This document shows, one piece after another, positions 25,924 through 40,245 of a stretch of 64,000 bases of DNA. Location: assembly GCA_018697195.1 (NCBI GenBank), contig CM031866.1:10685469-10749468 (forward strand), in the 5' to 3' direction. Below the pieces are notes generated by a model. That model saw nothing but the letters and a program-made list of their open reading frames with translations. It was not told where the DNA came from and made no database searches. The DNA comes from Certhia americana (lineage: Eukaryota > Chordata > Aves > Passeriformes > Certhiidae). The translations under genes and the position numbers were made by a program. The stretch's first letter is position 1, and every line of letters starts with the position of its first letter.

Positions 25924-26109
25924 TCACAGAAACCAATCTTCCATTTCTTTCAGAATAGAAATTAAATCTGCACTATTGACATCATCATATGCAAGTAGCA
26001 ATTGCAGAGTAGAACTATATAGCAAGTCATAAAAAGATTCATCAAATATTAAAGGAATTTGATTTTTGATTGGAGTTTCAGTGGTCAGTAATTTTTTTAA
26101 TTCTGTCAA
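25924..26109 (-). other. Unexplained protein-like open frame, 61 codons
   Basis: Read on the minus strand, this frame gives a leucine- and acid-rich peptide with blocks such as IFDESFYDLL, LQLLLAYDDVN and ILKEMEDWF. It looks more like a folded helical protein than the random translations around it. A possible acceptor (ttttgacag) lies just before the codon for Glu-3. The end lacks a good donor, and the frame closes with a TGA after FL. I do not recognise the family. It could be a fragment of an old retrocopy, a missed exon of an antisense transcript, or chance. Confidence 0.2.
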
Positions 26110-29100
26110 AATTTTTAAAAAGCATTGACAGAATTGTCTTGCAGTATGAAGTTGGTTAATACATCAAATAACTATCTTCAGATCAGAGTAAGGCAATTTA
26201 AATGCTCAAAATACCTTATAAGGATTATGAGGAAAAACATAATTACCGATTTGCTACTAATAAAATATATTTTCATTTATTATGTAACACAGAAGCAGGG
26301 CCTAACCTTGCAGCTCTCGTTTGGTAGAACTCCCATCAAATGAGGAATTAGTGCTAGACACAAGTCATCACATGGGAAGAATACAGGAAATATTTTTCTA
26401 ATTAAGCCTTACAAGTTTTTTTGGCGTAGCTAGCAGGTATCATCACCTCTGGGGAAGTTAAATACTTGAGTGTCATTATGGACTCTGAAAATCACACTGT
26501 CAAGGGCCTGCAAGGGACATAGCAATGAAGTAGGGAAATAGAAATTTAAAATTAATTTACTGTCCCACTCCTAGGTTAGTCTAGGTGGAAGTTCTCAATC
26601 TAGAAATGATGTTATTTGGGTCTCTGTCTCACATCCTTTACCATATCTTTCATGGTTGCTAAGAAACAGCAGCACTGCAGCAGAGTAATCATTCATACTT
26701 CAGTCCAAATTGTGGTTAATTAGCTGATGTGTGAAGTGGGATCCCTACCACGAGAAGAAAGAGATACCGTTTATGTTTAAAAGCACAAACCAACACAACT
26801 GACAAGCTGAGGATTCGTTCTCAATCAAAATGTTCAAATGGTAAAAAGCTTTGGGAAGTTTACATTTCCTGGAGTGGTTTGTAATACATGGGTAGAATAA
26901 AGGAATCATGATTAGCTGTGTCCCAAAATCTGTCCTTTCGCAGGCCTTAATGAAAATTCTCAGCTTGAGTGTGAAATCCAATGGGTACAAAATCAAAGAT
27001 GATGTGATTGGACAAATTAAAACAAAAGGAATTTGACATGGGCAGCGTATACAGCAGGACAAGGTTTACAGCTAAGGAGAAGGTGGGAAGTAAAAGATGC
27101 TACTGGGACTTTTTAGAAGATTTGAAGGTATAATTTTATGTGGAAATTTGGGACTAAAAATGTTTAGGATGCACAAAAATAGCTGATTATCCTTGTCTTC
27201 TGTATTTCTCATTTACCCAAACAAGAGTAAACATCATGGTCTTGAACAGAAATAAGTTTGGCTGTGTCATTCACCAGGGAATTTTCTAATTAGTGCCTTT
27301 GTTGTACATAGCTGTAGTCAAATGATCTTGTCATTTGATTTCCAAACAGGAGTGAAAATTTGATGTCATTAGGAAGCACAATGAACGCGTGCCTGATATT
27401 TGAAGCTCAGGACAGATCTGTCATTCACTTTCTAGCAAATTTGAGGTAGCAGTGTACTGTTTTTTTAACTTAAGTCAAGTAGGAGAATTTTAAATACCTC
27501 AGAAACTAATTGCTGTGAAAGCATTTCTTTTTCTTTGTACAATTTTAGATAATATGCAGTTTTCTTAAGTTCTGCTAGGAGAGGAAAATAATATTTTGCT
27601 TCAGTGTCTTTTCCTATTTCTTTTCCAAATATGGATGTTATGGAGAGACATTTCTAAGACAAGTGCAATGAACTTCTCAGTTCTTATTGAACTGCAATAG
27701 ACAGACTGTCTAGGAGCTAAGTGTTAGCATTAATAATCATCTCAATCTGTGCTCTATTAGACAGCCTTCATGCAGGATATACACTGCAAACAAAAAGATA
27801 TTTGTGTTCATTATGCTTTAGGAGCTTTCAAATTACAAAAACGTAGAAAATATGTTTTAGATCTTTATATGTTAAAAATATGTTTATTTTTGTGTGTGTT
27901 GCTATTTCCATACTAGGATTCAAGAGTTATTACTCTGGTTGTCTCTAAAGCTTCTATTTTCCTTCTTCTCCCTGATGGTAGAAAGATTCATACATCTTGT
28001 AAGGAATCAATGTTTATTTCGTTTTACTACTGATTGGGATGTCAAAGGGCTTTTAAGATGTATTGCAAATAAATAGTTTGAGTGAGGTCACATTGGCTGT
28101 GCCCCAGAGGAAAAGCTGTGGTAATTTTTGGAGCAGCCCAGTGCTATTTTGGACATGAGCTGAACAACCAGCTGTTGTCACTGGAGCAGAAAGAGGTTAA
28201 AGCAGGGGTGGATGCAGCCTGACCCAGGAGATGAGGATACACTGTGCAGCCAGGAGCACATAATGAAATGAATGAACTGAGCAGAACTGGGGGTGGAAGT
28301 GGGATAAAACTTCCCTTTCTCCCACTCCTTCATCTGCTGATCCCAGCTCCGACTGTGAAATTAATATGGGTAAAAAAGATACCTATAGGATACACTCCAA
28401 TAAGGCCCTAAAGAATGTGTATTGCCAAGGGCTTGTGTTGGTCTTCAGCAATTTGAAGAGCTCTGCAGGGATTCTTTATATATCCTATTGCCCCCCAGAT
28501 AATACAGTATTAAGAAGATCTTCAATTCTAGCAATGAAAGATTGTCCGTGGTGGATCATGGCTGGTAAGAGTTTCACAGAAGCTTGCTGGCTCCTGAGAA
28601 TACAGTTTTCAGAAGCACAGTGAACATTCCACAGAAATCTGTTTAAGACCATTGTGTTTGAAGTACATAAGTAAGTATTTTAGTGTTTCCTTACTCTCTG
28701 AATGTTACTGTGAAGATATAGTGAGATGTGTAACTCAATAGGATGGTGAGTTTTGTTACCAATTTCCAAATCTAGTGCATCATTTGATTGTAAGGGATGT
28801 TACATGTGAGACTGACAGCCCTACCTGGGCCTAGCAGAGTGGCTTTACATTTTCTTAATGGGACTTGTCTGTGAGTAAAACTAACCATGAGTTGGAGTAG
28901 CTCAGCTTTAATAAGGACAAACTCATCCACAGTCTTGTGAGTGCTCTTTGGCTGATGCCTCACAGACCATCTCTCTTCTGGCTTGCTCCTCAGTACTGCA
29001 TTCCCCTGGAGCCCCTGGTATTCTGGCTGTGCAATGTAAAAGCAAAGCAGGGATGTTCTGCACATGGTCAGGAACCCCACCCAGGGCTCATCACTCAATA

Positions 29101-32100
29101 CCTGAATTCTGTCAGCAGGAGACATTCTCAGCAAGAACTGCCATTGTATGGTCTCCCACGCAGAGATGGCTGCAGTGTCAATTTAGGTGGTACTTCTGTG
29201 CCCAGAAAATTTTGGGGTCCTGAAACCAACCCAAAGAAATCTTTGGGAATTGGAAACAGTAGACAGGTCTGTGCCAGTCCCTTAACAGATGGGCAGTGTG
29301 GCAGGGAAATTCTGCTCTGTGGGAGGAAGAGGGTGCAGAGCCCTGTTCTACCTGCACATTGTTTCTGGGATGCTCTTGGAAAGGCTGTTGGAGATACAGA
29401 CATGTGACAAATGGATTTGGCTTCCCAGATCCCCTGGCTGAAGCTCCTGTGTATGGCATGGGCAGTGATAGCCACTGTTGCAGCATCTGAATTGTCACAG
29501 CAGAAAGGGAGGAGCTGGCAGGACCTACAGACACTGGGCAAGGACTGCATTCCCGTATTCCCAGTGGCAGGCTCTGGCAGATCTCTGTGCTCCAGTGTTT
29601 CAGCTTTCAAAGGAAGCTTTTGGAAAAAGGCTATGGAACAGCCACTCAGTTTCCACTTGACAGAAAGCAGCAGTTCAGCCCCACTAACTGTAGATTCTTT
29701 TTAGAGAACAACCCTAGAAATGAATCAGTAAAAGGCACAGCACAAAATAGGCTGCTGTTTCAACTGGCAACTGTGGAATGCACTTGTGTTGGGCTATTTC
29801 TGTCTTCCTCATACAAGAATAATTTCCATCATTTTAAAGCATTTTTCCAAGTTACACAAGCTAGTTTCATTTTCCAGCACTAATCGAGGAGAAACCTTTA
29901 TTTAAGTCTTGTTAATGATCATGGGTGAGTAGGTGAACCTGTAACAGAGCTAAATAAATATGCCAGATACCCAAATGAGTTTGCTATCTATTCCAGAGTA
30001 CTGAAAAAAAAAACCCAATTCTGATTAGATCTTTGAGTGGCAAACTTCCAGTGCCAGCAATAAAGGCAGTCCCTATGTTCTCTGTAGCTGACATATTTCT
30101 TCAACAGAGAGCAAAGTGAACTGTACAGCAATGATGACTATAGCTAGCTATGGAAAGGAATAAGCACATCCAAAGAATAAGCACTCAGTAGTCTACTGCA
30201 GTGGTTTCAGTGTTCTAGTTAATTTTGCAGATTACGTAACTTTTTTTCAGTTCAGAGTGCTTACAGTAAATTTAGGCTTTTAAAGACTTGACTAGGTTTT
30301 CATAATTACCTTTTTCTCAGACATCTTGGAGAAAGTCCATGGGCTGTTGTGGTCTGGGTGTATCTTCCAGGTCTAGGATTCAGCCTAGATATGAAAATGT
30401 AACTTTCTAAAATATGCCTCATCCAGGAAATAAACCTGTGGAGAATAGTGGGATTTTTTCTCTTTCAAGAGCTGGTACCAGTGCGATACCACACGTGAGT
30501 AGTGGTGCATGGCCTCCCTGTAAATATCTGAGCTTCATCCAATACCAGGAGGAAAGGGAGTACTTTAGGGTTTAGTGATTTTTTTGTTGTTGTTTTTTTT
30601 TGGTTTTTTGGTTTTTTGTTCAGCATTTTTCTTCTTAATTCATTTGTTCTTTATTTCCTTGCTAATAAATTAGACATCATGGACTTTCATCTGTCTCTTT
30701 GTATAACCTGAACTGCACAGGCACAGCCATGGAAGTCACTGCTTTCAGCTCTGCACTCTTTGCTCAGGTTTTTTAACACAGTCATTATCAAAGATTGAAC
30801 ATTACAAATATAAATAAGCTATCAGAAGTTATAAGCTTTGAAGCTTTGTATAACAACTGGTTCTAAGTAAAAGCAAGGACTGAAGCACCAGCAGCAGCAC
30901 TTATATGGACAAGAAAGACACCTTTCATGTAGTGAGTACCTACAGAGACTCCTACTGCTCACCAGCACATGAAAGGAGACCAGAGAGAGGTGTGAGACTT
31001 CACTTGCACGAGGTTAATACACTGTCTGCTTGAATCAAAAAAAACAGAAACAAGAACACAGGACACTGAGAAGTTAAAAAAAAAGAAACAAACAAACAAC
31101 TCAGCCTGATTTAATTGGAAAGCATCACTTGGCTGGCTTCTTTAATAATTGTTGGAAGCCATCCCAACTCTTTATATATTTAGAAGTGATACAATTCAAC
31201 TCATAAATAATTTTTTAATAAACGACAGTGCTCCCAAAGTATGTGATTTAACCCTTCAGTGTGCTTGAGAAATAGGGTAGTTCCTTTCATGCTTCATACA
31301 TTTAGAACATTTTATGACAGCAACAATTTTTCTGTTGTATATTTCAGAAGTGGAATATCACAATAAATGCATTTGCTGTCCTATGAAATGACAAAGGCTT
31401 TAGACAGTAGGTAACAATAACAACTGAAACAATAATAACATGCTGAAACAATTAGTATTACCAGTCCTATGGTGTCACAGAGATGAAATTACCATTAGGG
31501 AGATCTACGTAAGTGTATGCAAGATCAGATTTGATTAAAAGGCAGTCTTTGCACTGCAAAATCTTGTGGTGCTGTGTTGTCATTTAGAATGAAAAATTTC
31601 GTGGAAAAAAAATGTATGTGTAACATATCTATGCATAAATATATATACACACACACAGAGACGTTTGCTGGGGTTTTTGATTTGTTTGGGATTTTTTTCC
31701 AAAAGGACACCAAGTCTACATCACCAAGGTCAGTATCAGCTCTGTTAGTCTGAAGAGAAGCACTGTGCTGGATTCCCCATTGCATGGGGGAACAATTCAC
31801 TTTTTCAGCCAAAATCTGTGCAGCTAAGCTAGCTCAAATGGCAGACTGGAGAAAAAGGGGCTGAAAACCTGGGAGATAGATGGGAAATCACTAGGAATTC
31901 TAGAAAAAATACATGCACTTCCAACAGTATTTCAGCCAGCCAACATTTTCTGTCAAAATAGCTTAATAATTCCAGCTTATGTGAATGCTAGAGACAGCAC
32001 ATAACTTCTGGTTTTCCCTGTTCTCAACTGCATAAGTAAATAATGCCATAGTATTTGTCCAGTCTTAAGTCTCATTAGGTGCAGAGTGGTTATTGTTGTT

Positions 32101-33560
32101 CAGTCAACCTATAAAAAATAAATCTGATGAGGAGGATGCTCCCTCACTGGGTGTAGAACTGGACAGGTGGAACTGTGCTGGTGTACACCAGAGGATTTAG
32201 TTTATTTTAAAGACAAGCAAACTGTTTCAGAGGCTGATTCTGTACCTTGGGACAGAGGATACAGGAAATACCACAAATTATTTTTGATTCAGGGGTTATG
32301 TTTTTCTATTACTTCAGTGCAAATTTCAGCCACCTTCTGACTCATCTTTGGGATATTATTCAATATAGCTGTTAAACATTAGATTGCATGAACAGGGTCA
32401 CCTCAGAACTGGAAAAAATTTAGGACTTACTTGGAAAGATAAGAGGAAAGAGGGAAAATCAATATTTTTAAATTCAAATCCCTAGTAAGGTCTGCTCATT
32501 TAACTCAGAACATACCCTATAAAATGACAAACCTATTTACATTAGTAAGTTTAAGCAGTGCTTGGCTGCTAAATCCCTGGCTGTTAAAGAAGCTGTGTTT
32601 TCATTAGTTTCAACTGGCTTTGGGTTTAAAAAAAGTAACAAATAGTGCTGAAAATCAGCAAGGTGCCAAGGCTGGCAACGGGGAGTCCCCTGAGCCTCCA
32701 GCCATTCTAATCAGGGTACTGCTGAAAAGCACTGTTCTGAGAGCTGTTCTCTGGCAATGCAGAGTGAAATGTCTTTTCATTCACCTCTTCCCTCTTCAGT
32801 GGGTTAGTCAGGGCTGACTGAGGAGAAAAGGCTCCTTATGGCAGCTGTTCAAAGGATAAGGATTTTATATTTTTGCATGGAGGTGGCTTTGCTGGTGTTA
32901 CCCACCCCTCGCAGTCTGTCACAGGATCTCAACAGGGTTGCTTTGTTCCACTGACACTTGGAGTGTTCAGTTCATTTCTGCACATCTCAGTTAGGGAAAG
33001 CAGACCCAGCAGCTTTGCTCTCTGGACTCATTCATAAGAGTGGCTGCAATGTGACGTTGCAAACTCTGCAAGGAATTGGAGGAAACTTCTTTCACAGAAT
33101 CTTTTAAAGGTCCCACGTAAACCTTTGAAGATGAAAGTCCATTTTCCTTGTACGACAAAGAAAGGGGAAAAGATTGCACAAGCAGGACTGGAAGAACAGA
33201 GTGATTATAGTTGCCCATATTTAACCAAAATATATTAACTAGCCTACATGATAAAAACGACAGCCAAGAAATGACATAGAACCAAGAGTTTCAGAGGACT
33301 TACAAATCATTAGCGTTTGGTGGAATCAGCCTATTATATTTCAAAACTTATGGGACTTTAGAGCATTCACTGCACACATTTCTCCATTCCCATCTCTGAA
33401 GCTTTGTTTTTTTCATTTAGTGCTGTACTGACCTATGCCTGTGGTCTCTACATTTCTGAAGCAAAGATAATGCCATTAAAAGTCACTCCCAAATCTAGCC
33501 TTTGACATAAATAGTTTATATCTCCATATTACAGAGGATTTCTATTATTTTGTGATGAGG

Positions 33561-33578
33561 AAAAAAAAAAAAAAAAAA
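33561..33578. repeat. Poly(A) tract, 18 bases
   Basis: An uninterrupted run of A in the intron, with no attached retroelement body recognised. Confidence 0.85.
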
Positions 33579-36500
33579 CGAGGAATGAGGCAAGAGCAGA
33601 CACAGAAAGATTTCAGCTTGTTCTCTGAGAAGTTGTCATAGTGAAACATAAACATAACTAAAGGAAATCAGAAAATAATCCTTCTCTTCATTTGCCGATT
33701 CAGTCCCCAGTGAGGAGGATGAGAGCCTGACTATGAGACAGACATACTTTTAAATTCAGGACATTAATTCAGACTGGAGCCACTGTGCAATGCAGGGTTA
33801 TGCTCTGGTATCTGCGGAAAATCAGAACGATAACACTAAATATCTCGTACAAAAACACATTCTGAGAAAGGTGGTGAAGTGCACCCAAAAATACATAATG
33901 GTTGATTGAGATACATACCCTTTAAATAGTGAAATCCCTCTGAAAGAATTAGGCAAGAGGATCTGCTGGAGATGAAGTCAGTTTTGGATGAGAAATGGTT
34001 GGAGTCAAACCTAAGTACATCATGGAAAAAGAAAGCTCTGTGTCATCAGACATGACATCATAATTCTACCTGGCCAGTTTAGGCCATTGTCACTGATATC
34101 AGAAAATACTTCCTATCATGAAACTCTAAATATAGCAAAAGGATTCTTATCTATGCAAAGGGAAGTAGAATGGTGTCCTAAATTTTGTTCATATGCAACC
34201 TTTGGGACCTCCATCTATTTTAGAGGCAGATCCCCATACAGCAAATGTGTCTCCACAAGGCGGGATTTTCTCCACCTTTTTGAAGAAAAAGGTAAATATT
34301 TTCTTTAAACATTTTGTTTTCTGTAGCTTATCTGAGCAGATAACTTTTTCTTACCACAATATCTTGGCCATATATTTCAACTTTTGTAAATTTCTCTTTG
34401 GAAAGAAAATGAAGGAGAAAGCTGCCTCTAAATGCATATAGTTCAATTGATTTTAAAATAAAGAACTTTTATGGGTAAATCTAAAATAAGAAAGCAATTA
34501 AATTTTATTAGAAGTAACTATTACAGGAAAGCCCAAACTAAGACATCTAAGTGTACACTTTTAGAATATTGAAATATGCTACATTCTTTTTATAGTGTTG
34601 GATCAAGTTTTATTCTGGAATAAAGCATATTGCTGTACCATTGTCAAGCATCTCTAGAATTTTACAAACCATCAGATTGTAACGGGATTTATCAGGTTCT
34701 ATTTGATCAGTTTACAAAGTAGAGTCATTGTTATAAACATCTTATCTTGATTAGGAAACTCAAAGCTGAAATAAATAAACCTGAATAAATCGTGGCATGT
34801 CATCACATTTATAGACTTGTGTTCAGAGCATTAATAGTCTCACTTAACCAAAAGTCACTGGATACAAATCTCTTTCCAGCTGCTGTCTTAGGATGGATCC
34901 TTTGTGTGAGTTCCAAGAAGAAAATGCACCAGCCAGCCACGAGCATGAACGTGGGACCAGAACACACACAGTGACAGCTGACTCTCTTATTTTTACCCCA
35001 CTCTATCCATTTGTCAGAAGTCTTGCAATCTCCAACATGCTGTTTGGATTTATAGGCTATCTCTCACAAGATAAGAGACAGAGTCCTGGTGTCTGGAGTT
35101 TTATTTCTTTGATAAAAGCTTTTCACAAGCAGTTTCGGTGTATATTAAAGTCAAATAAACGTCCACTGCAGTAACATTAGGCTCCCACCACTGGGCTGCA
35201 CTTAGTGAGAGTTCACACAGTGGGGAGGGAGTCTGACAGGCTCACTGGGGAGCCCAATTGCCGTAAGAAAATGCAGTTTTATCACAGACGTATTTTACAT
35301 TGGTTATTAAGCAAGCCAAAAGAGCTTCTGCATGTGCTTTCTCTGTAAGCATGAGAGTATTTGATATTTGGGGAGAAGATACTGGAAAGTGACAAACCAT
35401 CTTCTGGCTTTGGACTCGGGAAAGGACAGACAGCTGACTGATGGGGAGGTGCTGCTCCTGAAACAAACCTTGAGAGACCTGTGGGCAGGGGGGACCAGCT
35501 GAAGAAGCTGAAGAAATGCAGATGAGCAAAGGCAGGCCTGAAGAGCTCCATGCCAAGTGGTCCTCAGCAACAGCATCAGGCCCAGAGGAAGAGAACAGAT
35601 TGCTGCAAAAGAAACCTTTTGAATAGATTTGGGTGGGGAAAAGGGGGAAAAAAAACGAAAAAAGAAAATTCAGGCCAGCTCTCTTTGGCAGCAAACCCAG
35701 TTCACTAAGGTGAGCCCCACTGGGTTAAATTGCTGCTGAGTTATTTGCCAAGGGAAGCTTCAGCTGTACTGAAGTGTAGGACTTAACAGCGTGAGACTAG
35801 CAGCTCAGATTAGCATTGGTTAAAAGGAAACAAGAATAAACAAAAGGGCTCCTCTTCCAGGCCTTTCCTGTTGAATATGTAATATGTGATGTCTCTATGC
35901 AGAGGACTGTAAACATTCTCTCTTTTGGTTTAAAGCTTCCTGGGAAACCATTAAATTAATAATGACTGTTAGTAAAAGTTAAACAATTATTTTAAAGTAT
36001 TATTCAGCTTGATGATAGAGTTTATTGAAGTGTTCCTGCCAGCAGTTTATTCCCTATGAGCAATACCTACATTCAGAGCACAAACAGTGGATTATCACTC
36101 TCTAGGCTTCCTGCTGCAAACCCATAGGAATCTCAAGATTATGGCACATATGCAGTCATTCTTTTTTAAGGCTCGTATCTCCATTTAAAAGCATAAAAAT
36201 ATCTCATTTGATCAAAGGCTCTCTGCTCATTCTTTGTGTACTTAGATGTGAATGTCCCTGGGTTATGCTATGGCAACGGCAGGAGCACAAGCAGGAACTA
36301 CAGACAGATTTTCCTTGTTGCAGGGAAATCTAAACCCTACAAAAGCAGGAGCATGAGAATCTTATCTCTCTAGACAAGAGTGTGATAGGGGTTGTTAGAG
36401 CCCCTCACTAAAGGGAATGGGATCAGTTATGAGAACTGGGCTCCAAGCAATCTGGCCCATCCCTGCCTGAAAAAGTCCTCTCTGGGGATTCCCATCTGCA

Positions 36501-38030
36501 GCAGTACATGCCAGAATTGCTCACACCCCTCTTCATGAAAGGAATTAACACTTTCCTTCGTTGTATAAAAAGTTGAATGGGAAACACAGGATTGGGCAAA
36601 ATCCAATTTTTTCCTACAGGACTGATGAGAGTAGAGAAAGAAGTGGATTTTGTCACATTTCTTCAGGCAGAAAGAGCACTGAACCCAGTGTCCTCAGGCA
36701 GGACTAAGAAATGCAGGATTAATTCTCTAGGAAAGAAGAATTTGCCAAGTCCTACAAAGCAGCAAGAGCAAAGTAAGCAGTATTTTCCCTCAGGTGGCTG
36801 TTAGTCTATGTGAGAACGTTCCACAGGGTGTTCAGTCTTTGAATACCATGTCAATTCCAGGTGAGATGACATGGATCTAAACTCACCTTTGGAAACTTTC
36901 TATGTCAGCCTCGAGAATCTGCCTATGCTTAGGATGGCTCCAGAAGAAGTTACAGTGCCTCTGCTGCTTCAGCAGGTACCACAGGTACCCTAAAACTCCT
37001 TGCTGGAGTTCAAGAAAGGGCTGCCTTGACCAAAGTCCCTTCCCAAGTGTCAGCAGTTGGGGTGGGATTCGTTTGTGTCGGTGAGCGCAGCGTTCCCTGG
37101 AGCCGTGGCACTGTCTGGCATTCTGGTACCAGCAGCCAGAGCCCCAGGCAGCAGCTCTGCAGGCAGCTGGAGCAGTGAGATGGCAGCAGCGTGTGGGCTG
37201 TGCTGCAGTTCCTCCTCAGTATCAGGCTGGGCCAGGTTCAGTTCTTGTGGAGCCTGTCTCCAGAGACCGATGTTACTGCTGCCTTCAGAGATTACATTGG
37301 CCCCAGCTGGATGCTCTCAGTACATGTGTACTGAGTGTAGGCATCATCACAAATCAGCTCAGTGTGTGTGTACTCAGAGATTTCACAGAACTGAAACCAT
37401 GAGGGATGGCACATTCTGTTTATCTGTGTTTGTTGTTGAGGCTTGTCCTGCCAGGCTTTTCTGTAGGTAATGCAAAGGCAGGGATTTTTGGCTTTTTCCT
37501 GTGCAAATTCAATCCTGACTCCTTGGAGCTGCAGTGTTATATAATGAGGATACATGTGCATACATATATATATAAACCCCCACACAACTCATTGCTATTT
37601 CTCACATGCCTCAGAATAATTAAACAGACCTTCTAAGAACTGTCTTGACCATTTCAGTACTTTTCCAGCATCTTTTGCCATTTCTGCTTTCCTGAAATAA
37701 GAAGTTGTACCCCGAGTGAACTTCAGCACCATGGGTGGTTACAGACTGCTGTTACAGTGTTATTAGAGACTGATGACAGTAAAAGCATCCCTGTTATCAG
37801 TATTTCCCTCCTGGCCTGATGTGTTTTGCAATATGTAAAAACACAATGAAGGTAAAAGTACAATACCAGAGTGTCTTCATTAGTGTTTATCCTCTGTAGG
37901 AGCTCTGACTGTCAGGTGTTATCTATGCTGTGTGGGTTAGTTACCTCACTGTGAAGATACTGATGCCATGCTTAGAAGTTCAGTTTAAATCTATAACAAG
38001 GAAACCATCATCAGTAGTCAGGTTTCTCCC

Positions 38031-38047
38031 TTTTTTTTTTTTTTTTT
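38031..38047. repeat. Poly(T) tract, 17 bases
   Basis: An uninterrupted run of T followed by five C. A simple homopolymer repeat in the intron. Confidence 0.85.
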
Positions 38048-40120
38048 CCCCCAGTATAAATTCAGGAATTTTTCTTTCACTGGTGTAAGGCACTAAGACA
38101 CTCGTAAGTTTTGGCAGATAATGTTCATGCAGATTTTGAGCCAAGGAGGAACAGAATTGACCTGCAATTCTACCTTCCCAAGTTTTCTGTCCTTCCAAAG
38201 GAAATAATCTTTCACTTGTACTGTAAGGCTCAACTTTCATTAGCCTAGTCTAAGTTTTCCACAGTGGTCATTCCTTGTGGCAGGATTGCAGAGGACAAGT
38301 ATGGAGAATACAGCAGGTGGTCTGGTTCATGTCGAGTAGATAGATATATTAAGCTGTGTCTTTTTTTCCACAGGGATGGAGTTCATCACATAGTCATTCC
38401 TAGTGTTTTGTGCATCTTGATCAAATGCTTGACCTGACATTGTAGACAAGCAGTGCAGAGCAGATCACCCAAAAGATATATTAAAGTCTAAATCAGACTT
38501 CATTTTAAAGGAAAACAAGGTTATAGATCATATCTGAGTCATAAGGCAATGTGTTCCTACCAATAAATCCCCAATCAGATGCACAAAAACTTGTAAGAGA
38601 TGTAGAAGGTGATGAATCCCAGCTGCATTGACCAGCTTTAATTTTTCCTTTGGTCAGGAGTTTTCCATTCAGAATCTGGGTTGGCCATCTCCCCAGCAAC
38701 TAATCCTTCTCTAGGGACAGGGGGAAAAAAAAAAAAGTTACTCAAGGATTCTACACAGCCTAATGTTCTGCAAGTGTAAAAATGTCTTTCCTTTTCTTTT
38801 GAATAACCAGGCAAACAGTAAAGCATTTTTCAAAACAATAAGTAAATGGAGACTCTTCTAGGTTCTTTTGTCCTCTTTGGGGAACACTAAACAGCAAACT
38901 CTTCCTCTAAGTATTCATATCTTCTGTCTTTTCAATTTCGGCTTTGCTGTTGTTAACAAATACTCTTCAAGCACTTTCGGACAGAAAACAAGGCATTGGT
39001 TTCACTCTGCATCGAGGATATTGACACGTTGAGGTCAGATTTTCTTGTAAAGGTGTGCAGAGCTCCAGTGCTTGTATGTGGGCAGCTGTTTCAGTATAGC
39101 ACAGACTTAATCTCCTCTCTTGAAGAAGGGGAAAAACCCCTAATCTAAAAGGAAAAGGAATTTACTCATTTGCTTGTCAGCAAGGAGAAGCTGATGACAT
39201 TTAAAATTAAATTTTCTCTTTTAAACTTGTAAAACCACTAGTTCACTTTTAACTGTACCATTGAACTAACTCACTGTAGGTGGATTCTGTCATATCAGTC
39301 CTAGTGGTTATAATCAAACAGGGTTTGTTTCAGCAAGTCTGCAGCGAGATTGTCTGTTAGAAGTTAGTAAGGAAATTGTTAAAAAAACCCCAAAAACTTC
39401 AAATGAGTTAAAAGAAACCAGAGCAGGCATCATTTGAAAACTGATATTATCAGCAGCTTTTGCTCAGGAAGGAAGGGTACCCTTAGGTCTTTTATGAACT
39501 TGCACAAGCAACATTCCCATCTGGTATTGTGCTGGGCTCATAAAGCTGCAGCACAATCAACAACTAATTGGGGCTGAATGGAACAAAACTGCTTCAAGCA
39601 GCAGTGAAACCCTCACTGCTATGGTGGAGCTGGGATCTGACCTGACACCTGCTGTAAGTGCAACAGTTCAACACCTGCAGCACTTAGAAACGCTGGTGCT
39701 CTCCCACCCTGCAATGAACACAGCACTGGGGCACAGGGAGCAAGGGATGCTCTGGGAGGCACAACGAGGGTCACTGGCAGTGGGAGCCATGAATTAGTCC
39801 AGAGCATCTTCTTCACCCCAAAAGACTTCACAAGTTGCAACAACTCTTCCAGATCTGTTTAAGTTATTTTTCACCTCCTGCACATTCTCAGAATAGGAGC
39901 TAAAATTCTGGACTGCAGTTAGTGATAAATTAGATGCCTTTACAAATTCAGGCCTTTGCATTCATGGGGGGAGTAAAAACTGTTATAAATACAGATAAGT
40001 GCACCCACATACCTTGTAAGTAATGATCCTGTGACATAGAAAATATTCCTAAGGGGAGGATTCAGAAAACTCTTTATTTAGTAATAGAGATACACATCTA
40101 CAGAGCCTCTTCTAGCAATA

Positions 40121-40245
40121 GTTTTTGGTTGGGGTTTTCAGTGGGATTTTAGATTTTAGATTGTTTAGTTAAGGGGATTTTTTTGTTTTGTTGAGGGGGA
40201 GGGTTGGGGGTTTGGGTTTCTGTTGGGGTTATTTTTTTGTTTAAT
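40121..40245 (+). repeat. G/T-rich low-complexity tract with a G-quadruplex motif
   Basis: The tract consists almost entirely of G and T on the plus strand. At 40195-40216 it contains four G runs (5, 3, 5 and 3 bases) separated by loops of 1, 2 and 3 bases, followed by another G4 run a few bases on. This satisfies the usual G-quadruplex rule on the non-template (RNA-like) strand of TNFAIP8L3. Any role is unknown. Confidence 0.7.

Larger units (their letters stand above)
22841..40120 (+). other. TNFAIP8L3 intron 1, middle part
   Basis: This is mainly AT-rich intron. It includes a 12-base perfect tandem duplication (24163-24186) and an A/C-rich low-complexity tract (about 24640-24710). A GC-richer patch with open frames in both directions lies at about 24990-25760, and a protein-like minus-strand frame at 25924-26109. 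GT-rich low-complexity DNA occurs at about 30570-30620, an A tract at 33561-33578 and a T tract at 38031-38047. No known gene, RNA gene or intact transposon was recognised. Confidence 0.7.
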
